Assembly: GCA_035370245.1 (NCBI GenBank)
Contig: DAOOVO010000036.1
Coordinates: 1 to 37,351, forward strand
Origin: Pseudobacteroides sp035370245
GTDB taxonomy: Bacteria; Bacillota; Clostridia; Acetivibrionales; DSM-2933
Length of the DNA: 37,351 nt
Direction: 5' to 3'
The position numbers and the translations under genes are program-made. Numbering within the stretch: the first letter of the stretch is position 1; every line of letters starts with the position of its first letter. Shown one piece after another: positions 1 to 6,991 of the stretch. The notes beneath the pieces are model-generated. The model ran no database searches. It was not told the origin of the DNA and was given only the letters and a program-made list of their open reading frames with translations.

Positions 1-22
1 AATTTTCAAAAATTTTTTCCAA
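1..22 (-). CDS. possible start of next gene after metN (partial)
   Basis: After the metN stop the minus strand reads AAGAGGTGA followed by a TTG codon and an open frame (Glu-Lys-Ile-Phe-Glu-Asn) running off the window. By family context the gene after metN is usually the permease metI of the methionine transporter, so this may be its first codons. The spacing between the Shine-Dalgarno-like sequence and TTG is only about 3 nt and there are only seven codons, so this is a weak call. Confidence 0.2.
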
Positions 23-37
23 TCACCTCTTGACTTT

Positions 38-817
38 TTACCACTGGACTCCCTCAAAATAAAGCTTTCCTTTCTGAAAATCGTTTATTATATTAACAAA
101 GCTTTTTGCGGTTTCGCTTTCAGGGTTTGTAAAAAACTTTTCAACCGGGCCCGATTCAACAATCCGGCCTTTTTCAATTACAGCCATATTCTTGCATATG
201 TGACTTAAAACATCCAACTCATGGGTGATTAAAACTATTGTGAGGTTCAGCTTTCTGTTAATCTCCTTGAGCAGCTCCAATATTGAAAATGTAGTCATGG
301 GATCAAGTGCCGACGTTGCTTCATCACTTAAAAGAACATCTGGTTCATTTGCAAGGGCTCTCGCTATTCCAACCCTTTGCTTTTGACCTCCGCTTAATTG
401 TGAAGGATACGAGCCGGCTTTATCCGAAAGTCCTACCATCTCAAGTATTTCTTCAACCCTTTTCTGTATTTTGGGTTTTTTAAAACCTGCAATTTCAAGG
501 GGAAATGCTATATTTTCAAATACGTTTTTTGAGTCTAACAGGTTAAATTGCTGAAATATCATACCTATTTTTCTTCTGGCAATCTTTAATTCCTTTTTGT
601 CCATACGAGTAATATATTTTCCCCCTATAAGTATATCCCCGGAATCGGGCTCTTCCAGCCGGTTCAGACATCTTATAAGAGTTGATTTGCCTGCTCCGCT
701 AAAACCGATTATGCCAAAAATATCACCCTTTTCGATTTTTAGGTTTATATTATCCAATGCTTGAACTTTGGAATTTGAAGTAATAAATGTTTTGCTTAAG
801 TTTTTAATTTCTATCAT
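38..817 (-). CDS. metN: methionine-type ABC transporter ATP-binding protein, short form
   Basis: ATPase subunit of a MetNIQ-like importer for methionine, acting on the inner face of the membrane. Visible motifs are Walker A GFSGAGKS (residues 38-45), Q-loop FQQFNLL (about 88-94), signature LSGGQKQR (141-148), Walker B VLLSDEATSALDP (161-173) and the switch His in LITHE. The N-terminal pattern and the DEATSALDP form match MetN rather than generic amino-acid ATPases. MetN is usually about 340 aa with a C-terminal ligand-binding (NIL/ACT-like) domain that allows trans-inhibition by methionine. This protein stops at 259 aa, so that domain is absent. The start is supported by GGAGAA 7 nt upstream. 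Its leader carries a promoter, the recurrent antiterminator-like element and a terminator, so it is probably controlled by premature termination. Confidence 0.88.
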   Translation of the reverse strand: MIEIKNLSKTFITSNSKVQALDNINLKIEKGDIFGIIGFSGAGKSTLIRCLNRLEEPDSGDILIGGKYITRMDKKELKIARRKIGMIFQQFNLLDSKNVFENIAFPLEIAGFKKPKIQKRVEEILEMVGLSDKAGSYPSQLSGGQKQRVGIARALANEPDVLLSDEATSALDPMTTFSILELLKEINRKLNLTIVLITHELDVLSHICKNMAVIEKGRIVESGPVEKFFTNPESETAKSFVNIINDFQKGKLYFEGVQW

Positions 818-869
818 ATTTATTCTCCATAAGCTTTTTTATTTTTTCGTTGAGACATCCAATATAAAT

Positions 870-908
870 AAAAAAGCTGGAACAATGCATATTATACATT
901 CGTCCAGC
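870..908 (-). terminator. attenuator terminator in metN leader
   Basis: On the minus strand GCTGGA (908-903) pairs with TCCAGC (881-876), with further AATG/CATT pairing inside, followed by a run of six T. It lies between the metN promoter and metN, so it must be read through for expression. Its 5' arm overlaps the end of the antiterminator-like element. Confidence 0.75.
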
Positions 909-928
909 CTCCTGTAGCTCAGGTCAGC
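907..928 (-). promoter_or_regulatory. recurrent antiterminator-like RNA element, copy D (metN)
   Basis: The minus strand reads GCTGA, stem CCTG, loop AGCTA, stem CAGG, then AGGC. The inner stem is a perfect 4-bp helix. Compared with the other copies (2738-2759, 2920-2940, 21371-21392) the outer U-A pair is replaced by C-G, a compensatory change. The final GC is shared with the terminator 5' arm. Confidence 0.65.
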
Positions 929-987
929 ATTCATTATTCATTATGTATTTCAATATTTATTTCTTACAATTCCTATCGTTTTTATAT

Positions 988-1016
988 ATTTTACTTCATA
1001 CTTATCCTAATGTCAA
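988..1016 (-). promoter_or_regulatory. metN promoter
   Basis: Minus-strand TTGACA (1016-1011), 17-nt spacer, TAAAAT (993-988). Transcription would start around 980 and run through copy D of the leader element and its terminator into metN. The promoter lies just downstream of the GNAT stop codon. Confidence 0.7.
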
Positions 1017-1032
1017 TAATTTTTTTCCATGT

Positions 1033-1536
1033 TTAATTTATAATCTTTTCGTAATACAAAACATCCAAGAATTTATCAAACTTGACTCCAACCTCTTTAA
1101 AATGAGCACATTTATAATACCCCTGACTTTCAAACAGTCCTATACTTCGCTCATTGTCACCTGAAATTGAAGCTACCAAAGAATGAAACTTTTGCTTTTT
1201 AGCTTCTTCCTCGAGAAAATCCAACGCCTTTTTTCCAATACCCTTTCCCAAATAGCGGTTATCAAGATATAGGACAACTTCACCGCATATATTATATGCC
1301 TCCCTGTTTTTAAACTTACATATCAGGCAATATCCTATAACTTCACCGTTATTGTCGTCTATAATTGCAAATGAATTGAATCTTGGATCCTTTGAATATA
1401 ATATTTCCTTCATTTGCTCTTCTGTGTGCTCGTAGTAATGGAATGTGACTGTAGTGTTTTTTATATAGTAGTTGTAAATTTCAGTTATCCTTCTTAGATG
1501 CTCATCCTTTACACATTCAAATCTTATGTTACTCAT
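1033..1536 (-). CDS. GNAT N-acetyltransferase, phosphinothricin/methionine-sulfoximine type
   Basis: Acetyl-CoA-dependent acetyltransferase of the PAT/YwnH-like branch of the GNAT fold. Seen are the N-terminal IYNYYIKNTTVTF block typical of that branch, the acetyl-CoA loop RYLGKGIGKKAL, and the terminal NERSIGLFESQGY block. Family members acetylate methionine sulfoximine or phosphinothricin, or unknown amines; the substrate here is not determined. The ATG at 1536 is preferred over a GTG nine bases upstream because GAGGGTG then lies 6 nt before it; the product is 167 aa. Only about 13 nt separate it from the stop of the upstream methyltransferase gene, so the two are probably co-transcribed. 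Confidence 0.8.
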   Translation of the reverse strand: MSNIRFECVKDEHLRRITEIYNYYIKNTTVTFHYYEHTEEQMKEILYSKDPRFNSFAIIDDNNGEVIGYCLICKFKNREAYNICGEVVLYLDNRYLGKGIGKKALDFLEEEAKKQKFHSLVASISGDNERSIGLFESQGYYKCAHFKEVGVKFDKFLDVLYYEKIIN

Positions 1537-1549
1537 ATACTGCACCCTC

Positions 1550-2626
1550 TTATAAAAAATTTTCCAATTTCAAAGGATATCTCCCATATTTCCTGGCCGC
1601 TTTTACAAAAGCATGCACATTGGAAGGCTTGGTACGTATAGGTAAACCGCAGCCTAATGATATGACATATCCCTTCTTTGAATCATAAGCTTTTCTTAAA
1701 TTGTCTTTTACATTTTCCTCTACATCAGAAGGAGTCCCTAGATACATGGTTTTGGTAGGACTTACATTTCCAATCAGTAAAATCCTGTCACCAACTTCTC
1801 TTTTTGCATCCTCAAGATCAATAACATCGTCAAGGCTCAATCCTCCAACACCCGTATCTGCCATTTGTCCCCAAATCTTTTTGGTGTTGCCGCAAATGTG
1901 CAGTTGCGGTGCCGGTGCACCATACTCCCTTATTGTGTCGGATAATTCTTTTAAGTATGGATATGCAAATTCCTTAAACAACTTTGGTCCAATCAGGCTT
2001 CCTGAAGCAGACGGGTCACCAATACTTATACTGACACCGAGCTTTGAAACCTCTTTTACAAATTCTATAGTGCATTTGTTTACATGTCTCAAAAGCTTGT
2101 GGGCATTTTCAGGATCATACATAATGTCTCTTAAAAAGCTTTCAGTTCCTCTGGTATTGGCAGCATTACTAAAGGCTCCAGTGACTCCTGCAGTAATGGG
2201 GACCTCATCCCCGACTTCATCTACTAATATTTTAACGGTATCAAGTATTATTTGCAATCTTCCATCTTTTTTAATATCAGTCAGTTTTAATTTATCAACT
2301 TCCTTTATGTCTTTTAATACATGCTCTGCCACATAGGGTGTACTATCCACAGGATATTCGATTTTACTGCCTAAAGCTTCTGATATACCTGTAAGGCCGA
2401 CCCCAACGCTTATTCCATCTGTGTGATATGTCTTATATGCATTAATCTGGGCCTTAGCCATCTTTTCCGGGGAATGATGATACTCTGCTATGCTTAATCC
2501 TTGAATCCATGCAGCATGCTCACCAATAAACGCATTAAATGGAAGCCTGTCAACTTGTTTTCCTTCCCGTATGGCCGCTAATCTTTCCTTTGGTGTCATT
2601 TGATCCTTATATTCATAACTCTCCAT
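1550..2626 (-). CDS. uroporphyrinogen decarboxylase-family methyltransferase (MtaA/CmuA-like)
   Basis: A 358-aa protein of the UroD superfamily, in the branch that moves methyl groups between corrinoids and thiols rather than decarboxylating uroporphyrinogen. Zinc-ligand-like residues are present: His243 and Cys245 in LHICGNT, and Cys326 in the GCGLPIRTKPSNVHAF block. This H-x-C...C pattern is characteristic of MtaA/MtbA/CmuA-type methyltransferases. No haem genes and no corrinoid protein are encoded nearby. The context (metN, metY1, metC, metI) suggests a role in methyl or thiol transfer for methionine or organosulfur use, which is inference. The start follows AGGGGG with good spacing. It has its own promoter, leader element A and terminator, and is followed closely by the GNAT gene. 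Confidence 0.75.
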   Translation of the reverse strand: MESYEYKDQMTPKERLAAIREGKQVDRLPFNAFIGEHAAWIQGLSIAEYHHSPEKMAKAQINAYKTYHTDGISVGVGLTGISEALGSKIEYPVDSTPYVAEHVLKDIKEVDKLKLTDIKKDGRLQIILDTVKILVDEVGDEVPITAGVTGAFSNAANTRGTESFLRDIMYDPENAHKLLRHVNKCTIEFVKEVSKLGVSISIGDPSASGSLIGPKLFKEFAYPYLKELSDTIREYGAPAPQLHICGNTKKIWGQMADTGVGGLSLDDVIDLEDAKREVGDRILLIGNVSPTKTMYLGTPSDVEENVKDNLRKAYDSKKGYVISLGCGLPIRTKPSNVHAFVKAARKYGRYPLKLENFL

Positions 2627-2692
2627 TACAAAACCCCCTTATTATATTCAAAAGCTTCAATGTGCCTTTGCCATAGTTTAATCTGCCTCAAA

Positions 2693-2740
2693 TAAACAAA
2701 GACTAAGTTGCAGCACCTACTCAAAATCCGCAACTTAGTC
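2693..2740 (-). terminator. attenuator terminator before the UroD-type methyltransferase gene
   Basis: Minus-strand GACTAAGTTGC (2740-2730) pairs perfectly with GCAACTTAGTC (2711-2701), an 11-bp stem, followed by TTTGTTT. It lies downstream of the gene's promoter and upstream of its start codon. GAC at its 5' edge also belongs to leader element A. Confidence 0.85.
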
Positions 2741-2759
2741 TCCAGCTTTTCCAGTCAAC
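2738..2759 (-). promoter_or_regulatory. recurrent antiterminator-like RNA element, copy A (methyltransferase gene)
   Basis: The minus strand reads GTTGA, CTGG, loop AAAAG, CTGG, AGAC. The inner stem forms with G-U wobbles. The outer helix extends as TTAGT with ACTAA, and this extension would consume the first bases of the terminator stem. Only about 40 nt lie between the predicted transcription start and the element. Confidence 0.65.
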
Positions 2760-2800
2760 TAACTTTAACCTAGTATTCCGCTTTGTATTATTTGTTTTAT

Positions 2801-2829
2801 ATATTAACACTTAATCCTTATGCTGTCAA
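2801..2829 (-). promoter_or_regulatory. promoter of the UroD-type methyltransferase gene
   Basis: Minus-strand TTGACA (2829-2824), 17-nt spacer, TAATAT (2806-2801). It diverges from the metY1 promoter, whose -35 box starts at 2858. Confidence 0.75.
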
Positions 2830-2857
2830 TAAAATTGTCATACATGAAAATTAAGGG

Positions 2858-2886
2858 TTGACACTATTCAAAATCCATAATAAAAT
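2858..2886 (+). promoter_or_regulatory. metY1 promoter with flanking inverted repeat
   Basis: TTGACA (2858-2863), 17-nt spacer, TAAAAT (2881-2886). A perfect 9-bp inverted repeat, ACACTATTC (2861-2869) and GAATAGTGT (2902-2910), starts in the -35 box and ends just past the likely transcription start, so it could be an operator or a looped repressor site. Confidence 0.75.
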
Positions 2887-2919
2887 ATACTAAAACTATA
2901 TGAATAGTGTATTTTAATT

Positions 2920-2940
2920 GTTGACCAGATAACTGGAGAC
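2920..2940 (+). promoter_or_regulatory. recurrent antiterminator-like RNA element, copy B (metY1)
   Basis: The plus strand reads GTTGA, CCAG, loop ATAA, CTGG, AGAC. The inner stem is four Watson-Crick pairs. The last three bases are the first three of the following terminator stem. The leader upstream of it is only about 30 nt long. Confidence 0.65.
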
Positions 2941-2983
2941 TGAGTGTTTTTGTATTAACTGCAAAAATCGCTTGGTCTTTTTT
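2938..2983 (+). terminator. attenuator terminator before metY1
   Basis: GACTGAGTGTTTTTG (2938-2952) pairs, with wobbles and one extra base, with CAAAAATCGCTTGGTC (2962-2977), followed by TTTTTT. It lies between the metY1 promoter and its AGGAGG ribosome binding site. Confidence 0.75.
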
Positions 2984-3016
2984 AATTAAAAAATAAATTT
3001 ATCAGGAGGTAATATC

Positions 3017-4351
3017 ATGTCAGAGCAAAATTTCCAATTCGATACACTTAAAGTACGGGGAGGCTACAATCCTAAGGATCATAATTATTCTGTAGCAGTT
3101 CCCATTTACCAAACCGCATCCTTTGAGCTAGGCGGCACACAAAGGTTCGAAAGGCTCAGATCATTTCAGGAAGCAGGGTATTTTTATACAAGGCTTGGAA
3201 ATCCCACCACTACGGTTCTTGAAGAAAGAATAGCAGCATTAGATGGAGCGGCTGCTGCCCTTGCAGTGGCTTCAGGCATGGCCGCAATCACTTTGACATT
3301 ATTTAGTGTAGCTGAGGGCGGCGGAAGGATTTTGACAACCGAACAGCTCTATGGCGGAACTATCGACGGTTTTAGAAAGCTCTATCCCAAATTCGGCATT
3401 AAAATTGATAAGGTAGATGATCCAAATGATCCTGAAGCTTTCAGAAAAGCAATCAAGGAAGACACAAAAGCAATATTTATAGAATCTATAAGCAATCCAA
3501 ATGCAATTGTATCGGATATCGAGGCTATTGCCCAAATTGCTCATGAGCATAATATTCCACTGATTGTAGATAACACATTTGCAACACCCTATCTTCTAAA
3601 TCCAATTAAATTTGGTGCCGACATAGTTATATACTCAGCAACAAAAGCCATCAGCGGGCATGGCAATACCATAGCGGGAATTGTTTTGGAAAGCGGCAAA
3701 TTCAACTGGGGCAACGGAAAATATCCTCAATTTGAAGAAAAGAACTATTTCCTTCGAAATAGCCAGGGTGTAGAAAGAAGCTTCTTAGAAGCAGCTCCCC
3801 ATGCCCCATTCATTACAAAACTGCGTTTCCATTACCTTGCTTACTTCGGATCGGTATTAAGTCCATTTGATGCTTACCTTGTATTATTAGGCTTAGAAAC
3901 ATTATCTGAAAGAATACAAAAGCAGATTTCCAATACAGAAAAAATAATGCAATACTTGGAAAGCTCGGAACATGTAGCATGGATAAACCATCCTTCATCC
4001 AAATCAAGCCCATACAAAGACCTGGTAAAGAAATATCTTCCCAAAGGAGCGGGTTCAAATTTAACATTCGGATTTAAAGGTTCTGAAGAGCAATTGGAAA
4101 AGTTTTTAAATTCTGTTAAACTTTTTAGTTATCAGGCAAACATCGGAGATGCAAGGTCACTCATAATTGATCCTCCGAAAGTAACTCATGGAGAATTGAA
4201 TTTTGAAGAACGTAAAATTGCAGATATTCCTCCTGAAACAGTAAGGCTTTCAATCGGGTTAGAAGATGCAAACGATTTAATAGCTGATTTGAAGCAAGCT
4301 TTTGAAGTAGCATTTAATGAAGTAACATATAATAAAGAACTAGCAATTTAA
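3017..4351 (+). CDS. metY: O-acetylhomoserine sulfhydrylase (first copy)
   Basis: PLP enzyme of the Cys/Met metabolism family that makes homocysteine from O-acetylhomoserine and sulfide (or methionine with methanethiol). The length (444 aa) and the insertion around residues 225-265 are typical of MetY rather than the ~380-aa cystathionine enzymes. The PLP lysine is Lys210 in YSATKAISGHGN; the phosphate-binding SGMAAITL block is at about 86-93. The start follows AGGAGG with 8 nt spacing. It is the only plus-strand gene in the sulfur region and diverges from the methyltransferase gene; both have leader elements and attenuator terminators, which suggests coordinate control. The paralogue at 9208-10500 is clearly diverged. 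Which copy uses sulfide and which methanethiol cannot be told from sequence. Confidence 0.9.
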   Translation: MSEQNFQFDTLKVRGGYNPKDHNYSVAVPIYQTASFELGGTQRFERLRSFQEAGYFYTRLGNPTTTVLEERIAALDGAAAALAVASGMAAITLTLFSVAEGGGRILTTEQLYGGTIDGFRKLYPKFGIKIDKVDDPNDPEAFRKAIKEDTKAIFIESISNPNAIVSDIEAIAQIAHEHNIPLIVDNTFATPYLLNPIKFGADIVIYSATKAISGHGNTIAGIVLESGKFNWGNGKYPQFEEKNYFLRNSQGVERSFLEAAPHAPFITKLRFHYLAYFGSVLSPFDAYLVLLGLETLSERIQKQISNTEKIMQYLESSEHVAWINHPSSKSSPYKDLVKKYLPKGAGSNLTFGFKGSEEQLEKFLNSVKLFSYQANIGDARSLIIDPPKVTHGELNFEERKIADIPPETVRLSIGLEDANDLIADLKQAFEVAFNEVTYNKELAI

Positions 4352-4390
4352 ATAAAAAAACGCCTTATCCCTCCCTTCTTTCTAAATAAA

Positions 4391-4437
4391 AGCCATGAAC
4401 CGTTTCTATCATATGTTGCGGTTCATGGCTCTTATTT
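4391..4437 (+). terminator. bidirectional terminator between metY1 and metC
   Basis: A perfect 12-bp stem, AGCCATGAACCG (4391-4402) with CGGTTCATGGCT (4419-4430), is followed by CTTATTT on the plus strand and preceded by A-rich sequence that gives T-rich RNA on the minus strand. It separates the convergent metY1 and metC genes. Confidence 0.8.
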
Positions 4438-4467
4438 AATCAATTATTCGTATCTTACTCTTAAATT

Positions 4468-5601
4468 TTACTCTTCAAATGCTCTCGCAAAATCTTCAAT
4501 TAAATCATCAATATCTTCCAATCCGGCTGAAACACGAATAAGACTGTCTTTTATACCAAGCCTTTCTCTCTCGTGCTTTGGGAAAGCTGCATGAGACATC
4601 TTTGCCGGATATGAAACGATAGTCTCAACTCCTCCAAGGCTAACTGCAACGGCTGCCAGCTTAACATTTTTCATAAATCTTTTGGCCGTATCATCATCTT
4701 TTGCCTCAAAGGAAAGAACTGCCCCAGGGCCGTCTGCCTGTCCTTCGTTGATTTCCCTTCCCGGATGATCCGAAAGTCCGGGATAGTAAACCTTTTTAAC
4801 ATTTGGGTTTTTAGAAAGCCATTCCGAAAGCTTGATAGCATTTTGCTGCTGGTAATCAAGCCTTACTTTTAGAGTTTTAATCCCTCTAAGCAAAAGCCAA
4901 CTGTCCTGCGGGCCCAATATGGCACCGAAACCATTTTGAACCGAATAAACTCTCCTTGCCAAAGCCTCATCTTTAACAACCACAAGCCCCGCAATAACGT
5001 CGCTGTGCCCGCCTATGAACTTGGTGGCACTATGTATAACAATATCACAGCCAAGCTCCAAAGGCCTTTGAAGATATGGTGACATAAATGTGTTGTCTAT
5101 AAGTACAAGCAGGCCATTATCTTTAGCAATTTTAACGGCCCCTTTGATATCCGTTATTTTTAACAAAGGATTCGAAGGCGTTTCAAGAAAAATAGCTTTT
5201 GTATTTTTCTTTATACTGTTTTTTATGTTATCAAGATTTGAAGCATCTGCAAATGTTACCTCGAGGTTAAATCTCTGAAAAAATGTTGTTGTAATGCGGT
5301 AAGTACCGCCATAAACGTCCTCGCATACTATTATATGGTCTCCGGATGAAAATATTGAAAGTGCCGAGGATATTGCTGCCATGCCCGATGCAAAAGCGAA
5401 ACCCCTTTTGCCGCTTTCAAGAATGGCTATGGTCTCTTCCAAAGCCTTTCTTGTGGGGTTTCCGGAACGGGAATAGTCGTATTCCTGGGGAACATTAATA
5501 TCCTGATGATAGGTTGACACCTGATAAATAGGTGTACTTAATGCTCCGGTAGTTTTATCTATCTCATAACCGTTGTGTATTAATTTTGACCCGAATTTCA
5601 T
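4468..5601 (-). CDS. metC: cystathionine beta-lyase-type PLP enzyme (MetC-like)
   Basis: A 377-aa Cys/Met metabolism PLP enzyme, predicted to cleave cystathionine to homocysteine, pyruvate and ammonia. The YDYSRSGNPTRKALEETIA block, ASGMAAIS, the PLP lysine Lys194 in HSATKFIGGHSD, and the tail block MSHAAFPKHERERLGI resemble Bacillus MetC most closely. Reaction specificity (beta-lyase, gamma-lyase or gamma-synthase) is hard to assign within this family. It starts 13 nt after the stop of the metI-like gene, with GGGGGG as ribosome binding site, so metI-metC form one unit as in Bacillus. Unlike Bacillus, I see no S-box riboswitch upstream of this pair. Confidence 0.82.
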   Translation of the reverse strand: MKFGSKLIHNGYEIDKTTGALSTPIYQVSTYHQDINVPQEYDYSRSGNPTRKALEETIAILESGKRGFAFASGMAAISSALSIFSSGDHIIVCEDVYGGTYRITTTFFQRFNLEVTFADASNLDNIKNSIKKNTKAIFLETPSNPLLKITDIKGAVKIAKDNGLLVLIDNTFMSPYLQRPLELGCDIVIHSATKFIGGHSDVIAGLVVVKDEALARRVYSVQNGFGAILGPQDSWLLLRGIKTLKVRLDYQQQNAIKLSEWLSKNPNVKKVYYPGLSDHPGREINEGQADGPGAVLSFEAKDDDTAKRFMKNVKLAAVAVSLGGVETIVSYPAKMSHAAFPKHERERLGIKDSLIRVSAGLEDIDDLIEDFARAFEE

Positions 5602-5614
5602 AGCGACTTCCCCC

Positions 5615-6778
5615 CTAAAAACTCATTGCTTGCTCTAAGTCATTTATTATATCTTCTGCATTCTCAATTCCTACCGAAAGCCTCAGAAGCTTTTCATTGA
5701 CTCCAATCCTGTCCCTTATTTCTTTTGGAATTGCAGAATGGGTTTGAACTATCGGATAGGTTATCAATGTTTCAACTCCACCCAAGCTCTCTGCAAACAT
5801 TATGAGTTTTACTCTTTCCAATATCTTTTCAACCAAAGCTTCATCTTTTACAGTAAAGGATAACATAGCACCAAAGCCTGTGGCCTGTTTTTTGCTTATT
5901 TCATAGCCCTCATGCTCCGGAAGACCGACATAATATACCTTTTCAACATTATTGTTACTCTTCAGCCATTTGGCAATTGCAATGGCATTTTCCTGCTGCT
6001 TTAAGAGCCTGACACTAAGAGTTTTAATACCGCGAAGTATCAACCAACTGTCAAATGGCGACAAAACAGCTCCTTCAGATTTTTGTATCAGCTTTAACCT
6101 CTCGGCAAGATTAACGTCATTTACCACTACAAAACCTGCCAGAGTGTCGTTATGTCCGCCTAAATATTTCGTAGCACTATGAACAACAATATCCGCCCCA
6201 AGATCTAAAGGTCTTTGGAATAGCGGAGTAAGAAATGTATTATCTACAATGGTAAGAATATTTCGTTTTTTAGCCAAATCTGCAATAAGCTTAATATCCG
6301 CCACCTTCATCGTTGGATTTGAAGGTGTTTCAATAAATATTGCAGCAGTATTTTCATTTAGAGAAGCTTCTATTTCCTCTATTTTACTCGTATCAACATA
6401 GGTAAAATCAATTCCGTATTTTTTGTATATTTCCTCAAAAAGCCTGTATGTTCCGCCATAAAGGTCATCCGATACCACTATGTGCTGACCGGGTGAAAAT
6501 AAGCTCAACACCGTGGAAATTGCAGCCATGCCGCTGGAAAATGCAAAAGCATTGCTTCCGTTTTCCAAATACGCCAAAGTATTCTCCACTTCTTCCCTTG
6601 TGGGATTTTGAAGCCTTGAATAATCATAGCCTGTAGTTTGATTTAAACCCGGATGTCTGAAAGTTGCACTCTGGTATATGGGAATGCTTACCGCCCCCGT
6701 TAAAGGATCGAAGCATTTTCCTCCATGAACCACCTTTGTATCAATGTTTAATTTCTTCTCATTCCCATCTAAAACCAC
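5615..6778 (-). CDS. metI: cystathionine gamma-synthase / O-acetylhomoserine thiolyase (MetI-like)
   Basis: A 387-aa Cys/Met metabolism PLP enzyme that would join cysteine (or sulfide) to an activated homoserine. YDYSRLQNPTREEVENTLAYLENG, FSSGMAAIS, the PLP lysine Lys204 in HSATKYLGGHND, and FAESLGGVETLITYP closely resemble Bacillus MetI. It starts at GTG with AGGAG about 9 nt upstream. The 213-nt gap to rrf2-1 contains a terminator (6892-6931) and then a GTCGTG-containing element also found before metY2. It is therefore probably transcribed from its own promoter, together with metC. Four such PLP paralogues lie within 7.5 kb, which suggests duplication and specialisation. Confidence 0.82.
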   Translation of the reverse strand: MVLDGNEKKLNIDTKVVHGGKCFDPLTGAVSIPIYQSATFRHPGLNQTTGYDYSRLQNPTREEVENTLAYLENGSNAFAFSSGMAAISTVLSLFSPGQHIVVSDDLYGGTYRLFEEIYKKYGIDFTYVDTSKIEEIEASLNENTAAIFIETPSNPTMKVADIKLIADLAKKRNILTIVDNTFLTPLFQRPLDLGADIVVHSATKYLGGHNDTLAGFVVVNDVNLAERLKLIQKSEGAVLSPFDSWLILRGIKTLSVRLLKQQENAIAIAKWLKSNNNVEKVYYVGLPEHEGYEISKKQATGFGAMLSFTVKDEALVEKILERVKLIMFAESLGGVETLITYPIVQTHSAIPKEIRDRIGVNEKLLRLSVGIENAEDIINDLEQAMSF

Positions 6779-6875
6779 CGTCCCTGTCTCCTTTATTTAT
6801 ATTACATTATAAAACATTTATTTTAAAAATTAAAATAAACATTAAAATTTTGCATATACAATTTATCATATATCT

Positions 6876-6890
6876 TTAGTCGTGTTTCAT
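6876..6890 (-). promoter_or_regulatory. candidate operator shared with metY2
   Basis: Minus-strand ATGAAACACGACTAA. The same bases, with A instead of G at position 3 and one other change, occur before metY2 (10541-10555 region). Both lie between a CymR-like rrf2 gene and a Cys/Met PLP gene. The core ATRAAACA also matches the element at the two rrf2 promoters. Function as an Rrf2 site is inferred. Confidence 0.4.
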
Positions 6891-6891
6891 A

Positions 6892-6931
6892 ATAAAAAAG
6901 AATCTTGGCCTTTTAAAACAAGCAAGGCCAA
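6892..6931 (-). terminator. terminator after rrf2-1
   Basis: Minus-strand TTGGCCTT (6931-6924) pairs with AAGGCCAA (6912-6905), followed by GATTCTTTTTTATT. It follows the rrf2-1 stop by about 60 nt. Confidence 0.75.
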
Positions 6932-6991
6932 TTGTCATACATAATTATAAATATACTTTAAGCATATTTTCAATATTCCAATAAAAAAATA

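Noticed and set aside
905..934. tRNA-like sequence GTAGCTCAGGTC on the plus strand
   Set aside because: It resembles the 5' part of a tRNA, but no cloverleaf follows. The same bases on the minus strand form leader element D with a terminator, which explains them better.
818..3016. S-box (SAM-I) or T-box riboswitch before the methionine genes
   Set aside because: These are the usual controls in Firmicutes, but I find no GATGAAACCCGGCAACC-like core and no AGGGTGGNACCGCG box in any of the leaders.
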